Source: Nemertoderma westbladi | Lineage: Eukaryota; Xenacoelomorpha; Nemertodermatida; Nemertodermatidae | Assembly (NCBI GenBank): GCA_032718475.1 | Contig: JAUCBJ010001966.1 | Coordinates: 18,236 to 82,235, forward strand | Length of the DNA stretch: 64,000 bases | Direction: 5' to 3' | Part shown: positions 23,248 through 33,837 of the stretch, one piece after another | How positions within the stretch are numbered: position 1 is the stretch's first letter | How the letters are laid out: each line of letters opens with the position of its first letter | The notes under the pieces: generated by a model | Seen by the model: only the letters and a program-made list of their open reading frames with translations | Database searches by the model: none | Told to the model about the DNA's origin: nothing | Made by a program: the position numbers and the translations under genes

Positions 23248-25804
23248 ATGGTTTGTGATGATGATGAAGATATATTTGCAAATATTGATGCAGATAACAT
23301 CCCCACCCTAGACCTTCTTGATAAATTTTTCAGGGACATTGATCCAGATTTAAATTTACTAAATTGTGAAACATCAAAGGACTATTACTCTGAGAATAGA
23401 TTTGATAAGGAGTTTTTGGAACGCAGCAACGACTCCATTTCCATTTTTCACCTGAATATTCGTAGTCTCATGTCTAATTTTTCAGCAATGACTGATTATC
23501 TCAACGCTTTGGAGACTAAAATTGACCTTTTATGTTTCACCGAAACATTTTTAACAAAGGATTCTCTTATTGAAAACATTAATATAACTGGTTATCAAAA
23601 GCCAGTCTGCGGATTTCGGGAATATGGTGAACTTAAAAGGGGGGGAACCGCAGTATATGTCCGGGAGGAATTGGAAAGAATCGAGCGAACCGATTTGACG
23701 ATAAATGGGCCAGAAAATACGTGGATAGAGATAACTAGGCCGCACCCACTTAAACCATTAATTGTTGGGTGTATTTATCGACCTGACACGATTAATGTTG
23801 AAACTTTTTTAAGCGATTTAGATGGGATGTTATCTTCATTGGCAGCTCAAAATTATGATGTGGTGCTGTGTGGGGATTTCAATATTGATCTTCTATAAAA
23901 ATAAATTGATTTCTGAAAATTATCTTAACATACTTCACTCTAACGGTTTCAATCAATTAATTAAACAGGCTACCAGAATTACAAAATTTTCCAAAACTTT
24001 AATAGATCATTTTAGTACAAATATAACTTCAGCTGTATGTTCTTCAGGCGTTCTTCTTACAGAAATAGGCACTACTGATCATTTACCATCTTTTATTGTT
24101 TTGACAAAATATTCATCTTATTTCAAACCAGTAGCATCAAAACAAACATTTGATTACTCAAAATTTAAATCCACCCTATTTCTCGAGAGCTTGCAAAATA
24201 TAAACAATTGGTCCTATAACAAAAATAGCGGAATATCAAATAATAATAAATTTGACCTATTTTATACGGATTTTGAGAATATATGTAAAAACCATCTTCC
24301 AACTAAAATAATTTCTAAAAAAAATATACCGCGTAAGCCCTGGTTAACTCCATCCTTAATTAAATCAATTAATAAAAAAAATAAATTATATGGTAAATAC
24401 GTTTCTAACCCTACAGAAAAAAATCATTCTAAGTATAAAGTGTATCGCAACAGTCTTACGACAATTATACGTCAAACCGAGAAAACATATTATAGTAATC
24501 AATTTGAAAAAAATAAATCTAACATGAAGAAAACTTGGAGAACTATTAACACAGCCCTTCATAAATCTACAAAAAATAAAATACCGAACAAACTCATAAT
24601 TAAAAATAATCTAAATAATGATATTACAATTAGTGATTCCCAAGATATAGCTAATGAATTTAATAATTTCTTTACTTCTATCGGACCAGAGCTTTCAAGT
24701 ATTATTCCTTCATCGCCACGCTGTCCAACAAGACACATTAATCATAAAAAATTTAATTCTTTTTCGCTAATAGAAACAACACCGGTTGAGGTTCAGTATC
24801 TTTTGTTACACCTCAGTGACGACTCTGCTACTAATGACTCTTTTCCGGTAAAATTAGTTAAATTAGCCGCGCTTACTTTAAGTCTACACTTGTCAGACCT
24901 TATAAACTCCAGTATTCGTTCCGGTATATTTCCTGACAGTTTAAAACAAGCAAAGGTGATACCCGCTTACAAGGGTGGGTCTCCTACAGACACATCAAAT
25001 TATCGCCCGATATCACTTTTACCTATGTTTAGTAAAATCTATGAGACTATAATTTGTTCACAACTTACATCTTACCTAGAGTTTAATAAGATACTCAGCC
25101 CTAATCAATTTGGCTTCAGGAAAAAATCTACAACTTCTGAAGCAATTTTGCAAATAGTTGAAAAGCTGCGCTCGGTTCTTGATTCAACTGACTCAGCCTG
25201 TGTTGTTTATATAGACTTGCGGAAGGCCTTTGATACCATCGACCATACAATTTTATTAAAAAAATTACATTGTTATGGTATCAGAGGCCTCCCGCATGCT
25301 ACGTTTTCAAGTTACTTAGCTAACCATTCACAATGAGTTTCTATAGGTAGTAGCACCACGTCATCATATAAATCGATATTATGTGGAATTCCTCAGGGCA
25401 GTATTCTGGGTCCACTTTTATTTTTGTTATATATTAATGACCTACCTAATTGCAGTAACTTTTTAACTACATTGTTTGCAGACGACACCTCATTAATGAC
25501 ACATTCTCACAAACTTCTAGACCTGATTGACTCAACGAATTTAAATTTGAATGCAATATCCGACTGGTTAATAGATAACAAATTATCACCTGTTACTGAC
25601 AAAACAGAGTATACCATCTACAGTAACTCTAAATCAAGACAATGCATTTTACCACCAATTAAAATCAAAGATAAAATTCTTAAAAAAACGGGGACTGCAA
25701 AATACTTAGGTATCCTAATTGATAATAATCTAAATTTCAGATATCATATAACCCTTAAAATTTTATTTATTTTAATTCTAAAAGGTTTAATTATAGAAGA
25801 ATAA
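23248..25804 (+). pseudogene. LINE ORF2, endonuclease and reverse transcriptase (5' part)
   Basis: The endonuclease comes first: IFHLNIRSL (N), LLCFTETFL (E), GGTAVYV, IVGCIYRPD, VVLCGDFNIDLL (D) and, after a frameshift near 23890, TTDHLPSFI (SDH-type end). The reverse transcriptase follows: SNYRPISLLPMFSKIYE, NQFGFRKKSTT, VVYIDLRKAFDTIDH, then an in-frame stop (TGA at 25334), then CGIPQGSILGPLLFLLYIND and LFADDTSL, the catalytic box. Homology ends near 25745, where the palindrome starts. It is inactive, with a frameshift, a stop and an internal rearrangement. The clade is CR1/L2/jockey-like (the Crack group is possible). Confidence 0.8.
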
Positions 25805-26257
25805 GTACTTCCCCATACAATTAACCCATATTGCACATAGGGGTAAATTAGTGAAAAAAAACAGTGTATGTAAAATATGTAACGGGAAAATATGACGTAA
25901 GCGATAAAAAAGTCCAGCAGATTTTGAGATTTTTTTAAGAATATATTCTTAAAAAAATCTCAAAATCTGCTGGACTTTTTTATCGCTTACGTCATATTTT
26001 CCCGTTACATATTTTAAATTACGCAAAAAGTCCAGCAGATTTTGAGATTTTTTTAAGAATATATTCTTAAAAAAATCTCAAAATCTGCTGGACTTTTTTA
26101 TCGCTTACGTCATATTTTCCCGTTACATATTTTACATACACTGTTTTTTTTCACTAATTTACCCCTATGTGCAATATGGGTTAATTGTATGGGGAAGTAC
26201 TTATTCTTCTATAATTAAACCTTTTAGAATTAAAATAAATAAAATTTTAAGGGTTAT
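25748..26257. repeat. 510-bp palindrome inside LINE ORF2
   Basis: Bases 25748-25878 are the reverse complement of 26126-26257. The right arm is in the sense of the LINE and encodes YGLIVWGS, part of ORF2; the left arm is an inverted copy of the same sequence. The centre holds two foldback elements of about 105-130 bp (25880-26008 and 26025-26130), each with arms containing AGTCCAGCAGATTTTGAG around TTAAGAATATATTCTTAA. Roughly 100 codons of RT expected between 25745 and 26169 are missing. Confidence 0.9.
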
Positions 26258-26618
26258 GACGTTTAGCCACTTCCAAGAGTCATCCCTCCCATTGTATCGA
26301 AAGCTAAATATATTGCCAGTTGAAAATTTATATAAATATCAAGTTTGCAGCATTATGTACGACGTTAGCCGAGATTTATCCTCGCCCTTATCACAATTAT
26401 TTACTAAACTTTCAACACATCACTCATATAACACAAGAGCTGCAGCAGCGGGAGGCTTTCATTTCCCAAGGGTAAGTCTAAATATAGCGCACCAATCGTT
26501 AGCAATGCAAGGTCCCAAACTGTGGAATACCTTAGACCCAGAAATTCGACGTATACCTAATAAATCTATTTTTTTGAAAAAATTAAAATCGTTTTACCTA
26601 TATTCTCAAAACCGTTAG
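26169..26618 (+). pseudogene. LINE ORF2, C-terminal part
   Basis: Continues ORF2 after the palindrome: YGLIVWGSTYSS is the conserved post-RT motif of CR1/L2/jockey LINEs, and QESSLPLYRKLNILPV and GPKLWNTLD are typical of the region before the stop at 26618. It is followed by about 580 bp of 3' UTR ending at 27204. Confidence 0.75.
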
Positions 26619-27242
26619 AATCTGTTAAGGGTACTAATAAATTAACTAAAAACAAGTACTAACTATCTCCTTCACACAATCTTTTAATTTAATATAACAA
26701 AGTTTCAACATTGATTTAATCTGGGCCTTCATTCACAAACTATTTTGTTATTTAGCAGTCTTGTTTTATTGAACCGTACTGTTTTTGTTATACACAACAC
26801 ACCTTGTCTATTGTCAATCTCCGTATATATATATACTTTTATGTATGTATGTAATTTATAATGTGGTTATGTATCAATTGTACCTTACTGTCATTTGGGT
26901 GATTCGTTTATATCTTTGTTTATGTTTTTGTTTTTTTCTTTTTGGCTTTGCTGGCAAGTTCATCTGTTTTTTTCTTCTTAGTTCTTTCTTATATAGTAAA
27001 TAATATTATAATATTCTTAGGTTCCGCATCCCTACCCTACCTCACCAACCACCCCCCCCCCTCCCCCACCAACCACCCCATTAGGTAGATAGTTACTTAC
27101 TAGCGTTGCTATAAAACTATCTCCCTACCACTTTATATTATACAGAAATTATGGTGTTAAATTGTTTGTGAATTTATTTTGTGGAAAATAAACTTATCTT
27201 ATCTAGTAGTTATTGTTCTAGTAGTTCTCAATACATTGCAAG

Positions 27243-27498
27243 TCAAATTCTTATTTGACGACACTGCTACCGGGGTATACTACACATCCTCGACTGGTAC
27301 AAATTGTCTGACAGCAGGGTCCCTGAACGAAACCGGAAGTCTAATTGGAAGGGAGGTAGATATTCTACTAGGGAGGCACCTAAGGATCGGATATGGGTCT
27401 TTCGATATTCTCACCCCCATGATGAAAGATATCCCTTCAGTGACAGAACATCCAGTAAGCAACCGAGGGTGGACTCTCTATAGCCGAGGGGCACTTGT
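27243..27498 (+). CDS. exon 4: crystallin-like segment
   Basis: The open frame carries FDDTATGVYYTSSTG, an N-glycosylation sequon (NET), and near its end SNRGWTLYS, the start of a Greek-key motif. Aligned with exon 2, WTLYS plus VSYTG from exon 5 has the same spacing as WILYTDNFDG. Three acceptor AGs (27205, 27220, 27241) all give phase 1, while exon 3 ends in phase 2. The nearest GT donor (GTATAA, 27499) gives phase 0, while exon 5 needs phase 1 or 2. The exon is likely real, but its borders are not settled. The LINE 3' end lies immediately upstream. Confidence 0.55.
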
Positions 27499-27499
27499 A

Positions 27500-28265
27500 T
27501 AATAACTAATAATCACGAACCCCATCCTCTTATAATATATAACTCTGTAGTAGTCAGTAGCAGTAGTAATAATAGTAGTAGTAGTAGTAGTATAAGTAGT
27601 AAGTAATAGTAAAGGAGATCGGTTTAAACCAAAGTGATAAAGTAACATTATTATATAACGTAATCATATAGACAAAGTAGAATAAGATACAGATTCATAA
27701 TTATTTTATCAAACTCATGTACTACTTACTTCAATGTGCCAATTGTAACAATAATTAAACATATTATTCCGATTAATCTGCGTTTGGCCCTATAAGATAT
27801 TATACTGAAGTGTTTTATATCAATATATCCATGCGAGTAAACAAGAAGTGAAGTAAATGTTTATTATTATAGTTTTAGAAATTGAATGATATACCCAAGA
27901 TAGTGAAATAGATAATATACAAGAAATTGCCATTTGATCAGATATATCAAAGCGGCGTCTTTAGTATAATACCGTAATAGTATCAATTAACTCTGTTATA
28001 CAATGTAAATATACTAAATCTATTTATAAATATATTATGAGCCCTACATTGTATATTTCTCCTACAGGTAGACAATGTAGTATGTTAAAACTTGATATAA
28101 TTTGGTATAATGTATAACATATTACAAATAAGACTGAGGCAGCTAAACTATATTGCAAAGAAATCAAATATCCTAAAGTAATATACTAGACCCTCCCTCC
28201 ACCCTATAAATAGTGTTCACCACCTACCCCACCCACCGCCCTTATTACTTCATAATAATGAAAGA
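27500..28265. other. intron stretch with short microsatellite
   Basis: A (TAG/TAA)n microsatellite lies at 27550-27605. Otherwise AT-rich intron sequence, nothing recognised. Confidence 0.5.
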
Positions 28266-29900
28266 TAGTACTGGCGCTCCGGTCACTCCGTTCCCTCCGC
28301 TGGGGGGGTTAAGTTGTAGGTTTTGACACTATGCAAAATCCGAGCACAGAGTTAGAAGCGCATTGGATAGGCGAACATTTCTTGCAGTGAAAGTATTTCC
28401 ATACCTATTATAGTTTTCGAGATAGTCAGACATGAGTAGCTAAAATTTGAATTTTTTTGGTAAAGTCTGATTTCACCGGTACCTATCATCCGAAATATGG
28501 ATTGTGATATATCGTTAGATGCGGGTCCACTAACTGTACATTCACATATTTTCAAGGAAAAAATTCGATCAAGGGTTTTCGAAATATTTTCGAATTACCG
28601 GAAGCAGACTTTGGACGACCATATCTCCGGTACCGGTAGGCCTATTGAGTCGAAATTTTTTTTAATCTACTTAGAACACTCCAGTGAATGTTTTTTAGTT
28701 TGAAAGTTTTGCCCCAAAATGCTCAGAAGTAATTTCGAAAAAACTGATCATTTCGCGATCATGATCTTTTGACCCCCTAGAATTGAACTTTTTTATGGTC
28801 AAATTTTGGCTACCCCCCCTAATTCGAGGGTGAGGAATCTTTTTGTAATGTTAAGTTTTTTCATACGGTGAACTCACAGGACTTGGTCTTCGAAATAAAA
28901 CCGAAAACATGATCTTTCCTGATCATGGCCTGATCAAATCGCTTTTTGAAAATTTTGAAATTCTCAAAAGTTGCCCCTTCTTAATAGAAGTCGATTAGTA
29001 AAAAAAAAATCGGGGGTCTCAAACAAAGTTTTAGAGAAAATCGGGAAAAACTGAAAAACACGATCTTTTATGATCAGGAAGCTGATCTCGAGAACTGGTT
29101 GCCCGATCGAGCCAATTTTTTTTTTAATCAACTCAGAATAGACCATTGCACATTTCTTACAATGAATGTTTATTAGAAAAATGCTTAGATTCGATTTTAA
29201 ATATACTGATCTTTTCGCGATCATGATCTTGAGTTTTGACCCACTAGACTTGAACTTTTTTATGCCCAAATTTTGGCTACCCCCCATAATTCGAGGGCGA
29301 GGAATCTTTTTGCGATGTTAAGTTTTTCCATACGGTGAACTCCCAGGACTTGGTCTTCAAAATAAAACCGAAAACACGATCTTTTCTGATCGCGGCCTGA
29401 TCAAATCGCTTTTTGAAAATTTCGAAATGCTCAAACGTTGCCCCTTCATCATAGAAGTCGATTCGTAAAAAAAAATCGGGGGTTTCAAACAAAGTTTTCG
29501 AGAAAATTTGAAAAAACCGAAAAATATCATCTTTAATGATCAGGTATCAGATCTCGAGAACCGGTTGTCCGATCGGGCCAATGTTTTTTTTAATCGACTC
29601 AGGGCGGTGTTCTGAACGTTTCCTACAGTAATTGTTTATATCCAAAATGCTAAGTTACGATTTTACAAAGTCCAATCTTTGCGCGATCATGATCTTGCGT
29701 TTTGACCGGGAAGAATTCCCTTTTTTTAAAATCTTTTAACGGGAATCATGACTAATGTGGGGTCGCTGAATCTTTTTGTAATGTTAAGTTTTTCGATTGG
29801 AGCAAGCCTTGAGTGTCCGATTGCTGATCAAAACTGATCTTTGCTGATCATGGTCAAGATCATGATCGGATCACTCTCAACTTTTTCATTTGAATGTAAA
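28266..29900. repeat. degenerate tandem repeat with GATCATGATC words
   Basis: Two to three diverged copies of a unit of about 430-470 bp: 'gcccctt..taatagaagtcgatt' at 28971 and 29441, 'gagaac.ggttg.ccgatcg' at 29090 and 29558, and 'ggtgaactc.caggacttgg' at 28867 and 29334. Each copy is rich in GATCATGATCTT-like palindromes. No coding capacity. Probably an old transposable element. Confidence 0.65.
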
Positions 29901-30575
29901 CCCATATGCTGCCTATCGATTGGCGCCGGTCCCAAGTCCGTAGCATTAGCGGTTCTGGACTTATCTCCATAGCAACGTGGTTGCTAGGGAAGCGGACTTT
30001 TTGACTCAAATTGGCCCTAGCCGGAGAACCGTAGACTTTTTTAAAACATTATGTATGGCAAAAAGTCTTCTGGATAAATTTTGGGGGGGGTCTAGGAACA
30101 TCCTATTGTTCGTTTTCGCTTAGTTGCTGAGATCCTCTCGTCCCCCAAATCCCAGGATTCTATAAAGGCATTCTGCTGGACTAGTTCCGTGGCCGGAATA
30201 GTGTTCGGTGTTCTGCGAACAGAGAACCTAATCGGTTTAGGGCCGTGACCGTCCAGATGGCCATGTTTTACAACGTGCTGAACATTTTAGTATAGGTTTG
30301 ATGACAATTGAGTAAAAAATAAACAAGTAGTTGGGAATTTAGTGATGAAAAAGTCAAAATCGACAAACTGAAAAAGGGTTGTTTTATACATAGTCATGAA
30401 TAACAGCCATAAATACTGTTGTAGAAAGTAGAGTTTAGTGGTCAAAAATCATTCAATGGTGAAAACCGATGTAACCACATGTAAGCCCTTCTATCAATCT
30501 AATTTTGTAAATTTACTGAAAATTTCACTCCATTGGAGGTAATAGTCCCCTTAAACGGTTAATTATATTCCAGAG
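29901..30575. other. intron stretch, no gene recognised
   Basis: Unique-looking intron sequence between the GATC-rich repeat and crystallin exon 5. No repeats or coding signal noted. Confidence 0.4.
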
Positions 30576-30692
30576 GTGTAAGCTACACAGGTTCCCCCAT
30601 AATGTTACTACCAGGCTTCTATGGAGATGAATTGGGTATCAACACAATCACCTCTATTAAACTCGTATGTGAAGAAGCTAAAAAGGTGGATG
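30576..30692 (+). CDS. exon 5: crystallin-like motif end
   Basis: The frame gives VSYTGSPIMLLPGFYGDE, then NTITSIKLVCEEAKK. LPGFY equals the PGDY corner of exon 2, and TSIKLV equals SSLKLV. This exon completes the Greek-key motif opened by WTLYS at the end of exon 4. The acceptor is CAGAG (start 30574 or 30576). The donor GATG|GTTAGT leaves phase 1, which joins exactly to the FN2 exon (VD-DEEC). Confidence 0.7.
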
Positions 30693-31005
30693 GTTAGTTA
30701 ATGTTGCATAAAATGGATCTTACCAAACAAAAATGAGCTGAACATGAAAATAAATTTTATACTGAATAGAAAGAGTACCCACATATGTTTTACTGTATTT
30801 AGTACCTATGCTTTATACCTATATTGAAATGAACACCGTTTATAAATCAAAAATCTCTAAAAACCCCACCACCAGAACAACCTATCAAATGCAATATAAA
30901 TAACAGACAGACAATTAAAATTTGACATGAGAAATTTAAACTGTAAAACATATCATCCAACCTATAGACCTACAACTACATCCAACCAACCGACCAGCCA
31001 CCTGG

Positions 31006-31791
31006 CTACGGCTGTGAAGTTAGGCCGGCCCCATCCTGCAGTCCCAGGCCACTGCGCCACTTGGTGCGCAACCCGCGCAGGCAGTGGGAGGTCCCACGGA
31101 CAACTGCAAACAGCACTCGCGAGTGTACCCAACCCATGACGGACGAGTAAGGCTTACCCCACAAGCGGTGCAGTCTGTCCGCGATTATCCGCAGGAATCT
31201 GTTCGCCTGCGTGGCCAACACACCATCACAGGAAACCACGAAAGGCAAGAAGTCTCCACGACGAGCAGTTACTGCGGCTAAATAAAGCCGTTTCTTCTCG
31301 TCTTCCACGGATTCCAACACGGACATGGAGGTGCGGTTAACGTACGACCCGGTGTCAAGATTGGTTGATCGAATATCAAACAACGCCTGAGTCTGTATGT
31401 TAAACGTGCCCCGCACCCCCACGTCACACCGCAGTCCAGCCATGTCTCACCCCTCCAGCTGCTCCCACACCATGGGATCCAACGTGACGTTGCACGGCCC
31501 AAACGCGAGCGCAGCGAGGTCGCCAACGGTGTCCCGCAACTCATTGTGACGTTGGATCACGAGGCCGCCCTTCTTGCAGTTCAACCCATGGTTCTGGTCG
31601 AATGCGGCCCCACACCCGTCACAACGGCTCGGCACTCCCAGGAGGGGTCTACCATACCGCACTGCCAGACCGTCACGGAACTCCTGTGGAGACAGGTCGT
31701 AATGGTGTTCAGTCAGTGGGAGAGTCGACGTCCTGGCGCCGCTTTTAAACTCAGCAGCTCTCCGGATAGTCTGCTGACGCCTCTCCGACAT
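31006..31791 (-). pseudogene. retroelement C-terminal domain, CCHC and nuclease-like
   Basis: A - strand frame interrupted by a single in-frame TGA at 31447-31449. The first part has CDGCGAAFDQNHGLNCKKGG followed by RHNELRD, a Cys-Cys-His-Cys cluster and RHN motif seen at the C-terminal end of many animal retroelement polyproteins. The second has DVGVRG, then FDIRSTN about 15 residues later, an acidic pair that could belong to a PD-(D/E)xK-like nuclease. The reverse transcriptase itself is absent, so this is a fragment. GC content is clearly higher than in the surrounding intron. Exact clade not determined. Confidence 0.55.
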
Positions 31792-32003
31792 CCTCTCAAG
31801 TGCCTCCTCAAACTCCCCCTATACTGAATAGATCATTAGGTAGTGGAAAACTTAATGGAAACATCTTTATAGTACTACTTCTGTTCTACATTGTGTTCAT
31901 ATATATTAAATAAAAAAACTACTTTTAATAAAAACTCATCATACGTCTTACAGTATCGGGCTTGAAAAATGTAATACTGTATAATGATAACTTTTTACTC
32001 AAG

Positions 32004-32192
32004 ATGAAGAGTGTCGAACCAATTCCGGCCCAAGACCGTTCAGGAATTGCGTTATCCCGTTTACCCATGAAGACTTCGAGTACAATGAATGTAAAGCGAT
32101 TTCTATTGATCAAAGTTGGTGCCCAACTTCAGTTGATGGGAATGGAATGATTGTAGCTGGGAACTGGGGCTACTGCCCTGCAGAATGTCCAG
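32004..32192 (+). CDS. exon 6: fibronectin type II domain
   Basis: A whole FN2 module in one exon, entering in phase 1 after ACTCAAG and leaving in phase 1 at CCAG|GTAAGT. The domain has the four expected Cys: NCVIPF, then YNECKAI, then DQSWCPTSV, then WGYCPAEC, with the aromatic residues that form the ligand-binding surface (Phe after the first Cys, Trp before the third and fourth). FN2 domains bind collagen, gelatin or sugar-bearing partners. A 1-1 phase fits an exon-shuffled module. The final 40 bases of the exon plus the donor have been amplified into the minisatellite that follows. Confidence 0.85.
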
Positions 32193-33690
32193 GTAAGTAG
32201 CTGGGAACTGGGGCTACTGCCCTGCAGAATGTCCGGGTAAGTAGCTGGGAACTGGGGTACTGCCCTGCAGAATGTCCAGGTAAGTAGCTGGGAACTGGGG
32301 GTACTGCCCTGCAGAATGTCCAGGTAAGTAGCTGGGAACTGGGGGTACTGCCCTGCAGAATGTCCAGGTAAGTAGCTGGGAACTGGGGCTACTGCCCTGC
32401 AGAATGTCCAGTTATGTAGCTGGGAACTGGGGGTACTGCCCTGCAGAATGTCCAGTTATGTAGCTGGGAACTTTCGCACTGTTGTGTCCCTAGGCAAGAC
32501 ACTTTAGACATTAGTGCCTACGCCAACCCAGCGGTATAATGGGAACCTAGCTTTGCTGGGGTAATGATAATGCAGGCGCCCTGATAAGATCGCACTGATC
32601 CCTAAGGGCGCCTGCAATAACAAAAATAAATTTGTTTATTATTATTATTATTAACTTGGGCTACTGCCCTGCAGAATGTCCAGGTAAGTAGATGGGAACT
32701 GGGGGTACAGCCCTGCAGAATGTCCAGGTAAGTAGCTGGGAACTGGGGCTACTGCCCTGTAGAATGTCCAGGTAAGTAGCTGGGAACTGGGGCCACTGCC
32801 CTGCAGAATGTCCAGGTAAGTGCTGGGAACTGGGGCTACTGCCCTGCAGAATGTCCAGGTAAGTAGATGGGAACTGGGGGTACTGCCCTGCAGAATGTCC
32901 AGGTAAGTAGCTGGGAACTGGGGCCACTGCCCTGCAGAATGTCCAGGTAAGTAGCTGGGAACTGGGGCTACTGCCCTGCAGAATGTCCAGTTATGTAGCT
33001 GGGAACTGGGGCCACTGCCCTGCAGAATGTCTAGGTAAGTAGCTGGGAACTTGGGCTACTGCCCTGCAGAATGTCCAGGTAAGTAGATGGGAACTGGGGG
33101 TACAGCCCTGCAGAATGTCCAGGTAAGTAGCTGGGAACTGGGGCTACTGCCCTGTAGAATGTCCAGGTAAGTAGCTGGGAACTGGGGCCACTGCCCTGCA
33201 GAATGTCCAGGTAAGTGCTGGGAACTGGGGCTACTGCCCTGCAGAATGTCCAGGTAAGTAGATGGGAACTGGGGGTACTGCCCTGCAGAATGTCCAGGTA
33301 AGTAGCTGGGAACTGGGGCCACTGCCCTGCAGAATGTCCAGGTAAGTGCTGGGAACTGGGGCTACTGCCCTGCAGAATGTCCAGATAAGTGCTGGGAACT
33401 GGGGGTACTGCCCTGCAGAATGTCCAGTTATGTAGCTGGGAACTGGGGGTACTGCCCTGCAGAATGTCCAGTTATGTAGCTGGGAACTGGGGCTACTGCC
33501 CTGCAGAATGTCCAGGTAAGTAGCTGGGAACTGGGGCTACTGCCCTGCAGAATGTCCAGGTAAGTAGCTGGGAACTGGGGCTACTGCCCTGCAGAATGTC
33601 CAGGTAAGTAGCTGGGAACTGGGGCTACTGCCCTGCAGAATGTCCAAGTAAAAGTAACTGGGAACTGGGGCTACTGCCCTGCGGACTGTA
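32150..33690 (+). repeat. 44-bp minisatellite made from the FN2 exon/intron junction
   Basis: About 30 units, each a copy of the last 30-35 bases of the FN2 exon (encoding NWGYCPAECP) plus the first bases of its intron. Most units keep CAGGTAAGT, a consensus 5' splice site; others have CCAGTTATG. The reading frame after the first donor meets TAG at once (GTAAGTAG), so only splicing at a donor gives a productive message. A SINE interrupts the array at 32469-32651. A segment of about 300 bp is duplicated 395 bp apart (32653 and 33048). Confidence 0.9.
32469..32651 (+). mobile_element. SINE inserted in the minisatellite
   Basis: Starts CGCACTGTTGTGTCCCTAGG and contains 'gggcgcctgcaataac' near the end, finishing in (ATT)n. 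The phrase GTGTCCCTAGGCAAGACAC is typical of widespread animal SINEs. It is flanked by AACTT on both sides. The matching empty site is present at 33048 in the same array, so the insertion edges are defined by comparison. Confidence 0.75.
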
Positions 33691-33733
33691 AGAACATCAT
33701 TATGTTCTTGAAGTACTCTCTATCACAGCTCAG

Positions 33734-33837
33734 GTACCCCTGGAACTGTATGTCGATCTACAGTAGTAGGCAACGGAACCTGCATAACTAAAGTTGTGTC
33801 AGTTGAAAATAATCAAGTAAAAATAGGCCAAGATCAG
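33734..33837 (+). CDS. possible exon 7: short Cys-containing linker
   Basis: After CAGCTCAG the frame set by the FN2 exon (phase 1) reads GTPGTVCRST, NGTCITKVV and NQVKIGQDQ up to a possible donor GTATTA at 33838. There are two Cys and one N-glycosylation sequon. The end phase (0) does not fit the EGF exon, so either another exon lies between or the donor is elsewhere. No family recognised. Confidence 0.4.

Larger units (their letters stand above)
18300..27204 (+). mobile_element. broken LINE carrying nested insertions
   Basis: A long non-LTR retrotransposon in the sense orientation of the host gene, in the intron before crystallin exon 4. It has ORF1 (18861), ORF2 with endonuclease and reverse transcriptase (23248-26618), and a 3' UTR ending in a short TTATC-type repeat at 27190-27204, as in the CR1/L2/jockey group. 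A Merlin-type transposon (20014-22799) sits between the ORFs, and a 510-bp palindrome replaces part of the RT. The 5' edge is not certain; 18334-18390 is similar to 42865-42925. The 3' end lies about 40 bp before the next host exon. Confidence 0.8.

Noticed and set aside
17050..27205. A 10-kb transposon with 200-bp terminal inverted repeats
   Set aside because: The two ends are copies of one LINE 3' UTR in opposite orientation, each ending in its TTATC-type tail. The left one is a separate truncated insertion.
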